Source: Sphingomonas folli
GTDB taxonomy: Bacteria; Pseudomonadota; Alphaproteobacteria; Sphingomonadales; Sphingomonadaceae
Assembly: GCF_019429525.1 (NCBI RefSeq)
Contig: NZ_JAHXZL010000006.1
Span: 248,001-312,000 of the forward strand
Reading direction: 5' to 3'
DNA: 64,000 nt
This document shows positions 9,168-18,500 of the stretch, one piece after another (the first letter of the stretch is position 1; every line of letters begins with the position of its first letter). The notes under the pieces are model-generated. The model was given only the letters and a program-made list of their open reading frames with translations, was not told where the DNA came from and did not search any database. The translations under genes were made by a program, and so were the position numbers.

Positions 9168-10361
9168 TCAGCGGCCCACCTTGACGCGCAGCGCGAGCAC
9201 CAGCGCGTCGGGCGTGTCGCGCCGGCCGCTCGGGTCGATCACATATTGCGCGTCGGGCTCGAGGCTGAGCCAGCGCGCGGCGACCCAGCGATAGGCGCCC
9301 TCGACGACCAGCTCGCGCGCGCCGGTGCCCGCGAGCGCGCGGTGGCGGTCGCCGAACCAGGCGCAGGCGAACGACAGGCCGAGCTGGTCGTCGTCGCGCC
9401 CCTGCCACGTGCCCGAGCGCACCAGGCCGCCGCCGACGTAGCGCGCGATCGCGTTGTAGCGCGAGTCGGCGACGCCGTAGCGGAGCCAGCCGCTCACCCC
9501 GGCGCCCCCGCGCGACTCGCCGATCAGCTGGCGCTCGGCGAGCACATAGCCGCCGCCGTTGCCGCGCCCCCGCTCGGCGGGCGCCCCGATCGGGGCGAAG
9601 GGGGCGGTGTAGCGCCAGCTGCCGATCGCCACTTTGGTCGCGCGGTCGAGCCAGCCGAGCTCGGCGACCAGCAGCGCGCCGTCCCCGCGGCGCAGCCGGA
9701 TCGCGGTCGCGGCGGGTCGGCCGGGGTCGCCGGGGACGCCGTCGAGCACCGCCGCGTGGAACAGCCAGTGGCTCCCGAACCCCACCTCGCCGCGCAGCGC
9801 CAGCGAGGTCACCGGGAAGATCGACGGCCCGCGCCGCCCCGACTGCGCCAGCTCGGGGCCGACGCCGTGCGACGACAGGCGGAACAGCCCGCCGCTCACG
9901 GTGGTGTCGAACTCGGCGTTGAGGTTGTACAGACCCGCCTTGATCGAGGCGCGGCGGCCGATGTCCTGCTCGACCCAGGCCTCGAACAGCCGCGTGGCCG
10001 GCACCGCGGTCTCGATGTTCGACACGCCCTGCGCGTCCCCGCTGAGCGCGGAGAGGCTCGCCCCATTGTCGCGGATGACATAGCCGAAGGCGCGCGCGCC
10101 GTGCCAGCCGACCAGCCGGTCGAGGTCGAGCGCGGCCTGTAGGTCGAGGTTGTCGAGGTAGCGCACGCCGCGCGCGCGTCCGCCCGCCGCGTCGGCGGCG
10201 AGGTCGGCGGTATAGACCGCGGACAGCGTCACCGTGCCGTCGCGCCGCTCGTTGGCGGAGCGCGGATAGCCGGTCGGGCGCTCGTCCTGCGCGCGCGCGG
10301 GCGCGGCGACCAGCGCGAGGCAGGCGAGCGGCAGCGCGACGCGCGACGATCCGGCCCCCAT
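9168..10361 (-). CDS. Carbohydrate-selective porin, OprB family
   Basis: Outer-membrane beta-barrel for sugar diffusion. From the ATG at 10361 (397 residues) there is a signal peptide (about 23 residues, ending in ARAQ), then alternating beta-strand sequence with OprB-family features: YLDNLDLQAALDLDRL, GASLSALSGDAQGVSNIE, LFEAWVEQ, SIKAGLYNLNAEFD and FPVTSLALRGEV. It ends in a strand with VLALRVKVGR. It lies immediately upstream of GH51 (102-bp gap, same strand), consistent with uptake of sugars released by it. The frame continues upstream of this ATG into repeat sequence that is not coding. Confidence 0.87.
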   Translation of the reverse strand: MGAGSSRVALPLACLALVAAPARAQDERPTGYPRSANERRDGTVTLSAVYTADLAADAAGGRARGVRYLDNLDLQAALDLDRLVGWHGARAFGYVIRDNGASLSALSGDAQGVSNIETAVPATRLFEAWVEQDIGRRASIKAGLYNLNAEFDTTVSGGLFRLSSHGVGPELAQSGRRGPSIFPVTSLALRGEVGFGSHWLFHAAVLDGVPGDPGRPAATAIRLRRGDGALLVAELGWLDRATKVAIGSWRYTAPFAPIGAPAERGRGNGGGYVLAERQLIGESRGGAGVSGWLRYGVADSRYNAIARYVGGGLVRSGTWQGRDDDQLGLSFACAWFGDRHRALAGTGARELVVEGAYRWVAARWLSLEPDAQYVIDPSGRRDTPDALVLALRVKVGR

Positions 10362-10610
10362 GTCGAACTCCGCTCCCTCTGGCGCGCGGCGCTTAGCCGA
10401 GCGCGCGCGGGGCGAACAGGGGGTGACAGGCGCGCCGCGCTCGGCGCCTTGGGTGAGAAGGCGGTGGTGAGACTCACGGGCGTCCCCCACCTGGTCCCCG
10501 GCCGAAGTTGAGGACGAGCGCGCTGTCTGCGGCGGGGCCGGTGATGGTGGCGGTGGCGGTGGCGGCGGTGGCAGGGTGAGCGGCTGATGGCCACGGGAGC
10601 AACTCCTCAG

Positions 10611-10744
10611 ATCCTCCCCGCTCGCGGCGAGGGGGACCAGCCGAAGGCTGGTGGAGGGGGCTCTCCGCGCCGCGCAACGGCCGCGGAGAGCCCCCTCCAC
10701 CACCGGCTTCGCCGGCGGTCCCCCTCCCCGTGCCGGGGAGGAGC
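10611..10744. repeat. Palindromic intergenic element, family D copy 1
   Basis: Ends in ATCCTCCCCG and CGGGGAGGA, with inner arms GGTGGAGGGGGCTCTCCGCG and its complement. Nested hairpins include ACCAGCC-GGCTGGT and CCGGCTTCGCCGG. The same design recurs at 47601-47740 and 53621-53790. Confidence 0.85.
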
Positions 10745-10898
10745 TGCGGCATAAGTCGACGCCGCCGCTGTCCTACACCGCGCCGGCCTGCGACCATCAC
10801 GCCGCTCTGTCTCATCGTCGCCGGCCGCCATCCCGGTCAGCGACGCCCGTTGACCAAGATCACCCGCCCCCCCGCGTCGGACTCAACGTTCGCGCGAA

Positions 10899-10931
10899 CC
10901 GCGCCAGCGACTCAACATTCGCAACATTCGC
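10899..10931 (-). repeat. 33-bp dispersed repeat, family F copy 1
   Basis: Reverse complement of 53461-53493 with no mismatch over 33 bases. The core reads GCGAATGTTGAGTCG on the minus strand. A degenerate core, with AACGTT in place of AACATT, lies just beside it at about 10880-10893. Confidence 0.85.
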
Positions 10932-11067
10932 GCCCGCCGCGGCGGCGACCGGCACGGCGACGAGCAAGCTCCGCCGCCACCTGGCCGGACGGTGCGTCGT
11001 CGCCCTCCGCCGTCGCGCGCGCGCGCCCCCCTTGGCCCGCGGCGCGGCTTCTGCCACGGACGGTGTC

Positions 11068-11655
11068 ATGTTCGCGTTCGCCCTGCTCCTCGCCGCCGCG
11101 CCCGCGCCGCTCCCGCAGCAGGAGGGCGAGACCGTGACGGTGCGCGCCCCGCTGCCCGCCGCGCCGCAAACCCCCGCCACGCTGGTCGCCGAGCCAGTGG
11201 CGATGATGATCGCCACCTTCGACACGAACGGCGACGCGATGGTCGACCGCGCCGAGCTGGAGGAGGGCGTGCGCCGCTCGTTCGCGGCGATCGACACCGC
11301 CAAGACCGGCAAGCTCCGCTATCTCGCTTATTCCGACTGGGCCAAGCGCTTCCTCGGCGACCAGCACGCGCTGCCGAGCCCCTACGAGGTCGACCGCGAC
11401 GACGACGACGCGGTGACGCTCGACGAGCTGGAGGATCATTTCTCGCGGCTGTTCGCGCGCTACGACCGCGACGGCGACCATCTCGTCAGCCGTGCCGAGC
11501 TGCTGACCTATCGCACCCTGCCGGTCGACGCGCAGGGGCCGACCACGGGTCGCCGACCCCCCGGCAAGAAGGACGGCAAGGACGAGAAGGCCAAGGACCG
11601 CCGCCGCGGCCCGCCCCCCGGCGACCGCGACGATCTCGCCGGGCGCGCGCGGTGA
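11068..11655 (+). CDS. EF-hand calcium-binding protein, exported
   Basis: Small calcium-binding protein of unknown target. The 195-residue product starts with a short signal-like stretch ([16 protein letters not shown]). It has three recognisable EF-hand loops: [14 protein letters not shown] at about residue 52, [14 protein letters not shown] at about 109 and [14 protein letters not shown] at about 132, with a degenerate one between the first two. The tail is highly charged (Lys/Arg/Asp/Pro). The ATG at 11068 fits the signal peptide; the open frame runs further upstream through repeat sequence. Its stop overlaps the tgt GTG start by 4 bp, so the two are translationally coupled. Confidence 0.82.
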   Translation: MFAFALLLAAAPAPLPQQEGETVTVRAPLPAAPQTPATLVAEPVAMMIATFDTNGDAMVDRAELEEGVRRSFAAIDTAKTGKLRYLAYSDWAKRFLGDQHALPSPYEVDRDDDDAVTLDELEDHFSRLFARYDRDGDHLVSRAELLTYRTLPVDAQGPTTGRRPPGKKDGKDEKAKDRRRGPPPGDRDDLAGRAR

Positions 11656-12800
11656 GCGGGACACCGCGGTTCGCCTTCCAGGTCCACGCCACCGACGGCG
11701 CGGCGCGCACCGGCGCGATCCGCATGCACCGCGGCGAGATCCGCACCCCCGCCTTCATGCCGGTCGGCACCGCCGCCACGGTGAAGGCGATGAAGCCCGC
11801 CGACGTCGAGCGCGCTGGCGCCGACATCATCCTGGGCAACACCTATCACCTGATGCTCCGCCCCGGCGCCGAGCGGGTGGCGCGGCTGGGCGGTCTGCAC
11901 GCCTTCATGGGCTGGGAGCGACCGATCCTGACCGACTCGGGCGGCTATCAGGTGATGAGCCTGAGCGAGCTGACCAAGAGATCCGAGGAGGGCGTCGCCT
12001 TCGCCTCCCACCTCGACGGCACGCGCCACCTGATCACCCCCGAGCGCTCGATCGAGATCCAGCGGCTGCTCGGCTCGAACATCGTGATGGCGTTCGACGA
12101 GCTGGTCCCCACCACCTCGACGCGCGAGGTGCAGGCCGCGGCGATGGAGCGATCGATGCGCTGGGCGCGGCGCAGCCGCGACGCCTTCGACTCGGGTGGC
12201 GCGCACGCCGAGCACAACGCGATCTTCGGGATCCAGCAGGGTGCGCTCGACGAGGGGCTGCGCCGCGCCTCGGCCGACGCGCTCGTCGACATCGGCTTCG
12301 ACGGCTATGCGATCGGCGGGCTCGCGGTGGGCGAGGGACAGGCGGCGATGTTCGGCTGCCTCGACTATGCGCCGGCGCAGCTGCCCGCGGACCGGCCGCG
12401 CTACCTGATGGGGGTGGGCAAGCCCGACGACATCGTCGGCGCGGTGGAGCGCGGGGTCGACATGTTCGACTGCGTGATGCCGACCCGGTCGGGCCGCACC
12501 GGCCAGGCGTTCACGCGCGACGGCCCGATCAACATCCGCAACGCGCGCTTCCACGAGGACCCGTCGCCGCTCGACCCCGCGTGCGGCTGCGCGGTCTGCG
12601 CCACCTGGACGCGCGCCTATCTCCACCATCTGGTGCGCAGCGGCGAGATCCTGGGCGCGATGCTCATGACCGAGCACAACATCGCCTTCTACGAGGCGTT
12701 GATGGCGGACCTGCGCGCGGCGATCGCGCGGGGCGCGCTGGCGACGTTCGCCAACGCGTTCCGCGCGCGTTATGGCGCGGGCAGAGGAGAGACCCGATGA
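11652..12800 (+). CDS. tgt: Queuine tRNA-ribosyltransferase
   Basis: Exchanges guanine-34 for preQ1 in GU(N)-anticodon tRNAs, a step of queuosine synthesis. The 382-residue protein has the catalytic base region [11 protein letters not shown], the GIQQG substrate loop, the nucleophile region [12 protein letters not shown], and the zinc cluster CGCAVC...C followed by H. The GTG at 11652 is favoured because it gives the family-typical start ([10 protein letters not shown]) and a 4-bp overlap with the preceding stop. Usual partners queA or queG are not beside it; instead it is sandwiched in an operon with an EF-hand gene and a small membrane-protein gene. Confidence 0.96.
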   Translation: MSGTPRFAFQVHATDGAARTGAIRMHRGEIRTPAFMPVGTAATVKAMKPADVERAGADIILGNTYHLMLRPGAERVARLGGLHAFMGWERPILTDSGGYQVMSLSELTKRSEEGVAFASHLDGTRHLITPERSIEIQRLLGSNIVMAFDELVPTTSTREVQAAAMERSMRWARRSRDAFDSGGAHAEHNAIFGIQQGALDEGLRRASADALVDIGFDGYAIGGLAVGEGQAAMFGCLDYAPAQLPADRPRYLMGVGKPDDIVGAVERGVDMFDCVMPTRSGRTGQAFTRDGPINIRNARFHEDPSPLDPACGCAVCATWTRAYLHHLVRSGEILGAMLMTEHNIAFYEALMADLRAAIARGALATFANAFRARYGAGRGETR

Positions 12801-12994
12801 GCGACCAACCCAACGAGATCCTGGCCGAGGTGGCCGCCGCCAAGGCGCACGAGGAAGCCGGCGCGGGCAAGGCCGCGCAGCGGCGCCGCGACCGCCGCTG
12901 GCAGGGCGGCAAGACCTGGCTGGCGGCGGGGATCGGCTCGGCCGCGGTGGCCGCGGCGGTGCTGTTCGCGAACGCCCGGCGCGACGAGAAATAG
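12797..12994 (+). CDS. Small single-pass membrane protein of unknown function
   Basis: A 65-residue product with a charged N-terminal half ([19 protein letters not shown]), one membrane segment at about residues 41-58 ([16 protein letters not shown]) and a charged end (RRDEK). The ATG overlaps the tgt stop by 4 bp, which supports real translation. I do not recognise the family. Confidence 0.7.
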   Translation: MSDQPNEILAEVAAAKAHEEAGAGKAAQRRRDRRWQGGKTWLAAGIGSAAVAAAVLFANARRDEK

Positions 12995-13142
12995 GGCCGG
13001 CCGGTCTTCGCCTCGCTGCGCGAGGCGCGGCGAGTCCTTCCTCGCCTGGTCCCGCCGGATGCAGGACGCGGGGCCATGAGAGCGGCGCCGGCCACGCTGG
13101 GCCCAGCCGTCCGCGGGAGCATCACGGCGACGAGGGCAGCGC

Positions 13143-13862
13143 CTACAGCTTCATGCCCCGCAACACCGGCTCGATCACCGCGGCCATCGCGTCATAGCCC
13201 CGCTCGGTCGGATGCACCCCGTCATAGGCCATCCCCGGCCGCATCCCGCCGGCGGCGTCCGCCAGCGCCGGGGTATAGTCGACGAAGCGCGCGCCCAGCC
13301 GCGGCGCCGCCGCCCGGGCCCAGGCGTTGAAGGCACGGATCGGCGCCACCGTCTCCAGCCCCGGCCGCCACGGGAAGCTGGCCGCGGGCGGGATCGAGGC
13401 GAGCAGCACCGCGATCCGGTTGGCGCGCGCGAGCTGGACGATCGCGGTGACGTTGTCGCGCGTCTGCGCGGCCGTCATCGGCCCGGTGTTGCCGGCGATG
13501 TCGTTGGTGCCCGCCATCAGGTGGAGCGCGCGCGGGCGCAGCGCGACCACGTCGGCCATCACGCGCAGCACCATCTGCGGCGTGGTCTGCCCGCCGATGC
13601 CGCGATCGACCCGCCCGGCCGTGAAGAAGCCCGGCCGCTTGCTCCCCCAGCCCTCGGTGATCGAGTCGCCGAGGAAGACGATGCCCACCTCGGCGCGCGA
13701 CTCGATCAGCCGGCGATTGTCCGCGGCATAGCGGCCGAGCCACGGCCAGTCCTCGTGGAGCCGGCGCTCGGCGGCCTCGTCCGCCGCCGCGGCGGGGGTG
13801 GCGAGCGCCCCGGCGGCGATCCCGCCGGCGACTCCCAGCAGGGCGGTGCGTCGGTCGATCAC
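13143..13862 (-). CDS. SGNH/GDSL-family hydrolase (probable esterase), exported
   Basis: Serine hydrolase of the SGNH fold, often a carbohydrate deacetylase. The 239-residue form from the GTG at 13862 has a Tat-like signal (DRRTALLGVAGG..., ending in AAAADEA). The family blocks are FLGDSITEGWG (nucleophile Ser), a conserved Gly in DRGIGGQTT, MAGTNDIAG (Asn) and DGVHPTERGY (Asp and His). The GTG overlaps the preceding esterase stop by 4 bp; an ATG at 13883 would add seven residues. It is the last gene of the minus-strand halogenase/GH2/esterase operon. Confidence 0.88.
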   Translation of the reverse strand: MIDRRTALLGVAGGIAAGALATPAAAADEAAERRLHEDWPWLGRYAADNRRLIESRAEVGIVFLGDSITEGWGSKRPGFFTAGRVDRGIGGQTTPQMVLRVMADVVALRPRALHLMAGTNDIAGNTGPMTAAQTRDNVTAIVQLARANRIAVLLASIPPAASFPWRPGLETVAPIRAFNAWARAAAPRLGARFVDYTPALADAAGGMRPGMAYDGVHPTERGYDAMAAVIEPVLRGMKL

Positions 13863-15586
13863 AGCGAGTCTCCCCAGCGGCATATGTCCTCGGTCGGCGG
13901 CACCGCGGCGCGCGCGCCGGCGGCGTCGAGCGCCAGATAGGTCTGCGCCGCGTCCGCCGCGGGCCAGCCCGGCAGCCCGGCGCCGTTCGGGTCGCCGGTC
14001 TTCACGAAATTGGCCCAATAGTCGATCAGACGCAGCCGGCCGAGCGGCTGGTCGGCGTAGATGAAGGGGATCTCCAGCGCGTGGCGCGTCGGCGCGCCGC
14101 TCGCGCTGCCGTCGAACAGATAGCGCCACACCTTGCCGCCGCGCTCCCGCATCGCCGCGGCGAAGCGCTGCGCCGGGCAGCGGAAGGTCGCGTCGGTGGC
14201 GATGCGCTGGTCGCGCGTGCCGTCGCGGTCGGCGGGGTCGGCGCGCGGCTCGGGCCGGTCGAGCCCGTAGAAGCGCCGCGCCTGCGCCTCGCGGCCGGGA
14301 TAGCTCAGCGCGACGAAGGCGTCGCGGCGACTGTGCCCGCCGGGCAGGTCGAGCTCGATCCGGTTGGTGCCGATCAGTACGTCCACGCCCGGCGCCGCGG
14401 CGAGCAGCCGGTCGGGTGCCTCCGGGAAGACGGTGCCGTCGACGGTGGTGCGCAGCCAGCGGTAGCTGTCGTCGGTGAGCAGCTGGTCGTGCGTCGCCTC
14501 GCCCGCGACGAGCAGCGGCCAGGCCGCGACCGAGCGCAGCTGCGCGGCGTCGCCGCCTGCGCCGAGCGCGTCGTCGACCTGGTCGCCGAGCCGCAGCGCC
14601 TCCTCGCGCGAGCGCCACGGCAGGCCGAAGCCGGGGGTGCCGCTCTCCATGATCGCGCGGCGGAACAGCCCGCGCGCGCCCGGTGCGGCGACGAGCAGCC
14701 CGACGTCCTGCGCGCCCGCGCTCTCGCCCGCGATGGTCACGCGGTCGGGGTCGCCGCCGAAGCGCGCGATATGCTCCTGGACCCAGCGCAGCGCGGCGAT
14801 CTGGTCCTGCGTCGCGAGGTTGCCGCCGCCGGCGGCGCGGTGATGGAGGAAGCCGAGCGCGCCGAGCCGGTAGCGCACGCCGACCATGACGATGCCGCGC
14901 GCGACGATCGGCGACTCGGCCATGTCGCCGGGTGAACCCGCGTAATTGGCGCCGCCGTGGATCCACACGAGCACGGGGCGGCTACCGGTGAGCGCCTCGG
15001 TGCCGACGTCGAGCGTCAGGCAATCCTCCGACTGGTGGAGGTGATCGGCGCGGTTCCAGCCATAGTCCTGCTGGGTGCAGGCGGCGGCCGGCGCGGCGGC
15101 GTCGCGGATGCCGGGCCAGCGCGCGGGCGGTGCCGGCGGGGCGAGGCGGCGCGGGCCGAGTGGCGCGGCCGCGTACGGGAGGCCGCGGAAGACGAGATGG
15201 CCGCCCGCGCTGGTGCCGCGCACGCTGCCGAGGCTGGTACGCGCGACGGCAGTGGTCCCGTGCTCCTGCGGACGCGGGAGCCCAGGATCACGCGCGCCGG
15301 GGCTCGCAGCCCTGGGTTCCTGCGCGCGCAGGAACACGGTGCTCGTGGCGGCGGGCGAAACCCGGCCCGTTCCTACGGCCGTCATACCAGCCTTGGTCCG
15401 GGATCCACCGTTCCGCACCTCCGCCGCGGGACCGGTGCGCGGGGACGCGGATCCCGAAACAGGTCCGTGGTGACCCGGGAGGACGGAGGCATCGACTTCA
15501 CCCCGCCGGCCGACATCGAGGTCGGACGCATCCGCCCCGACCGGCGCCGCCACCAGCGCCAGCGCGGCGAGGAACACGCGCCTCAC
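13859..15586 (-). CDS. Type-B carboxylesterase carrying a repeat-derived insert
   Basis: Alpha/beta-hydrolase of the cholinesterase/type-B family, plausibly removing acyl groups from plant sugars. The GTG at 15586 gives 575 residues: signal peptide (1-20), then about 95 unusual residues (21-114), then the normal esterase beginning RTSLGSVRGTSAGG. It has SEDCLTLDV, the oxyanion HGG (about 210) and the nucleophile S289 in GESAG; the catalytic His is near the C-terminal DYWANFVKTGDPNG region. The odd stretch is encoded by two palindromic repeats (15258-15339 and 15381-15474) that keep the frame open. The start overlaps the GH2 stop by 4 bp and the stop overlaps the SGNH start. Confidence 0.87.
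   Translation of the reverse strand: MRRVFLAALALVAAPVGADASDLDVGRRGEVDASVLPGHHGPVSGSASPRTGPAAEVRNGGSRTKAGMTAVGTGRVSPAATSTVFLRAQEPRAASPGARDPGLPRPQEHGTTAVARTSLGSVRGTSAGGHLVFRGLPYAAAPLGPRRLAPPAPPARWPGIRDAAAPAAACTQQDYGWNRADHLHQSEDCLTLDVGTEALTGSRPVLVWIHGGANYAGSPGDMAESPIVARGIVMVGVRYRLGALGFLHHRAAGGGNLATQDQIAALRWVQEHIARFGGDPDRVTIAGESAGAQDVGLLVAAPGARGLFRRAIMESGTPGFGLPWRSREEALRLGDQVDDALGAGGDAAQLRSVAAWPLLVAGEATHDQLLTDDSYRWLRTTVDGTVFPEAPDRLLAAAPGVDVLIGTNRIELDLPGGHSRRDAFVALSYPGREAQARRFYGLDRPEPRADPADRDGTRDQRIATDATFRCPAQRFAAAMRERGGKVWRYLFDGSASGAPTRHALEIPFIYADQPLGRLRLIDYWANFVKTGDPNGAGLPGWPAADAAQTYLALDAAGARAAVPPTEDICRWGDSL
15258..15339. repeat. Palindromic repeat, family A copy 1, inside the esterase gene
   Basis: Imperfect inverted repeat with arms GTGCTCCTGCG...AGCCCAGG and CCTGGGTTCCTGCG...CAGGAACACGG. 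Related copies are at 47516-47585 and 63557-63635, both between genes. Confidence 0.8.
15381..15474. repeat. Palindromic repeat, family C, inside the esterase gene
   Basis: Arms GTCATACCAGCC...CGGGATCC (left) and GGATCCCG...GTGGTGAC (right) form an imperfect inverted repeat with a GC-rich centre. The layout is like the family B repeats but the arm sequence differs. Confidence 0.75.
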
Positions 15587-18500
15587 TTCACCGCCACCTT
15601 GGCCGCGCGGACGTTCCAGCCCGCCAGCGTCACCGCCGCCGCCTCGGCCCCGCCCGCGGGATAGCGGATCGCGATCACCTTCCTCTCGCCGGGCAGCAGT
15701 GCGACGTAATTGTCGTCGTAATAGGCCGGCAGCACGCGCTTGCCCGCGGCGTCGACCAGGGTCAGCTTGGCGTTGAGCGCGGGCACCGCCCCCTCGTTCG
15801 CCAGGGTCACGCGCACCACGCGGTCCTCGCCCTCGCTCGCGCGCTCGGCCGAGCTCGCCAGCGCCACCGGCGCGAGCTCGTCGAGCGCGCGGTACGACGC
15901 CTCGTCGCGCCCGCGCCAGTAGAGGTTCTCCGACAGCGTCTTCCCCGCCGCGTCCGCCAGCACCAGCTTCACCAGCACCATCGGGTGCGCGGCGAAGAGC
16001 CGGTCGAGCGGCACCGCCGCCAGCGTCGTCGCGGCGTTGGCGGCGGCGTCGAGGCGGTCCTCGCGCGCGAACAGCTCGGCGTTGTCGAGCCCGAGGACGC
16101 GCACGCGCGCGGTCAGCCCCGTTGCCGCCGCCTGGGTGGTGTTGAGCACCACCAGCTCGTTGCCCGGCAGGTTGAGCTGGACGTGGAGCGGCTCGGTCGC
16201 CTTCTTCGCGCCATAGTAAGCCGCGTGCGTGTCATAGTCCCAGGAGTAGATCTGCCACGCGTTCGACGGCCAGGCCGGGTGGGTCATCCACAGCAGCCGC
16301 CCCGAGTTCTTGGTCCAGAGATGGCCGAGGAAGCCCTCGTACATCGCCTTGTGCGTCTCCAGGTTCATCATCTGCGCCTTGCGCTCGAAGTCGGCGAAGC
16401 TGGTGCCCGCGCCGAACATCCGCTCCAGCGTCGCGGTGAAGGTCTTAGTGTCGCCGTTCCCGCTGACATGCCAGTCGTGATACGCCAGCACGTCGCCGAG
16501 CGGCCAGCGGTCCGCCGCGGGGACGTAGCTCGCGATCGACTCGGCGGTCGACAGCGAGGGCGTGCCGGTCTCGACCGAGAAGCCGGTGGCGAGATCGGTG
16601 AAATAGCCGACCGGCGGCCGGTAGTTGTACGGCCCCGAGCCCTGCAGGTTGACCACGTTCGAGCTGCCGGTGAACCAGCGCGTGCCGTCCAGCTCGAACA
16701 CCGCCCGGTCGAGCCCCTCGTTGAGCGTGGGATAGGGCACGCCCTCGTTGCGACCGAACCAGAGGACGATCGAGGGATGGTTGCGGTAGCGCGCGATCGT
16801 GTCGCGCGCGTTGGCGAGGAACAGCGAGGGGTCGTCGGGCTCGACCTGGAAGTTCTGCGTCGACTGCCAGAAATCGTTGAGCACCATCATGCCGTTCTCG
16901 TCGGCGAGATCGAAGAACTCCTCCTCGTCGTTGTTGCCCATCCAGTTGCGGATGACGTTCATGTGCGCCTCGCGCTGGAGGCGGAAGAAGGGCTTGAGCC
17001 AGTCGTAGCTGACGCGCTTCATGGCGTCGTCCATGCCCCAGTTGCCGCCGCGCGCGGCGATGCGGACGCCGTTGACGCGGAGCGTGAGGTGCGGCTCGGG
17101 GAGCGTCTTGGCGATCGGCGTCACCGCCCGCGACGTCGCCCCCGCCGCGGTGAGCGACTCGGCCCAGCCGCGCGGCGACTCCTTGATCGCGGCGTGGCGC
17201 ACGTCGATCAGCTTCGTGCCCGCGAGCGCGCCGTCGGTGGTCTGGACGTTGACGCGGCGCAGCGCGCCGGCGGGGTCGAACAGCGAGAGGTCGTAGCTCA
17301 CCTCGCGGATGCCGAAGCGGCCCCGGCGCAGGTCGGACACGCCCGCGGCGTCGCTCACCTGATAGGTGACGTCGTAGAGGTGCGGCTCGCCGTAGCCGTT
17401 GGGCCACCACAGCCGCGGGTCGGCGACGCGCAGCTGCGGGAAGTCGCGCGGGGTGAAGGCGACCTCGCTGTGCCCCGGCGCGGCGGTGACCTGCCGCTCC
17501 ACCGTGACGCCGCCGAAGGCGACTCGCACCGTCACGGGCGCGGCCGCGCCGGCGTTGTCGAGCGGCACGGTGACGTAGACGTCGGCGCTGTCGGTGCGCG
17601 GCAGCGGCAGATCGGTGACGACGTGTGGGTCGCCGATCCTGACCGCGCCGGTCGCGACCAGCTCGACCGGGCGCCAGATGCCGGTGTTGCGGTCGCGGAT
17701 GCCGGGGATCCAGTCCCAGCCCTCTGTGGCGACGAAGGTGGGGCCGTCGATCGCGAGCTGGCCGCCGTTCTCGCCGACCCCCGCCGAGACCGACTGCTCG
17801 TGCGGGATGCCGGGGTGCGGCGGCGGCGAGACGCGCACCGCCACGACATTCTCGCCCGCCACCGGCGTATAGGCGAACTGGCCGCGGATGAAGGCGCCGC
17901 GCGTCGTGCCGAGCTTCTCGCCGTTGGCCCAGACCTCCGACGCATAGTTGATCCCACCGAAGACGAGCGTCAGCCTCCTGCCCGCCGCCTCGGGCGGGAC
18001 GGTGAAGCGCGTGCGGTACCAATAGTCCTGCCGCGCGAGCCGCTCGGGGATCTGCAGGTTGTTGAGCCCGTAATAGGGGTCCGGGTAGACGCCGCGGTCG
18101 ACCAATGTCTGCAGCACGGTGCCGGGCACGGTCGCGACGCGCCACGCCTCACCCCGGGCGGCGCCGGGTCGCGAGAGCGCGGCACCGTCGCCGGTCACCT
18201 CGGGCGCGGCGGCGAGCTGCCAGCCGTTGAGCTGCCAGTGGCCGGGCGCGGTCGGCTGCATCACGGGCCGCTGCGGCACGGGCTTGGCGACCGGCCTGGT
18301 CGTCGCGTCGGCGCGCGACCGGGGGAGCGTCCAGGCGTCCTGCTGGACGGTGAGGCCGATGTTGGCGCTCTTCTGGAACGGCCAGCCGACGCCGATCTCG
18401 GTCATCTGCACCGTGTCGAAGTCGGGCCGGGCGCGCGCGGCGGCGGCGAGCGCGCGCGCGTCGGTCGCGCCGCTCTCCGCCGTCGCGCCGACGAGCTGGC

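Larger units (their letters stand above)
10362..11067. other. 706-bp intergenic region with repeat elements
   Basis: Divergent gap between the porin and the EF-hand gene. It holds a GGTGGC-type simple repeat at about 10540-10575, a palindromic element (10611-10744) and a 33-bp unit shared in inverted orientation with 53461-53493 (10899-10931). No convincing gene is seen; a short minus-strand frame ending near 10474 has a protein-like tail (ITGPAADSALVLNFGRG) but no identifiable start. Confidence 0.6.

Noticed and set aside
10540..10575. GGTGGC-type tandem repeats as a possible CRISPR or minisatellite
   Set aside because: The unit is only 6 bases and the run is short and impure; no spacer-like structure.
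10474..10815. A possible minus-strand gene (113 codons) upstream of the porin
   Set aside because: Most of it runs through the family D palindrome and it has no credible start; only its last 25 residues look protein-like.
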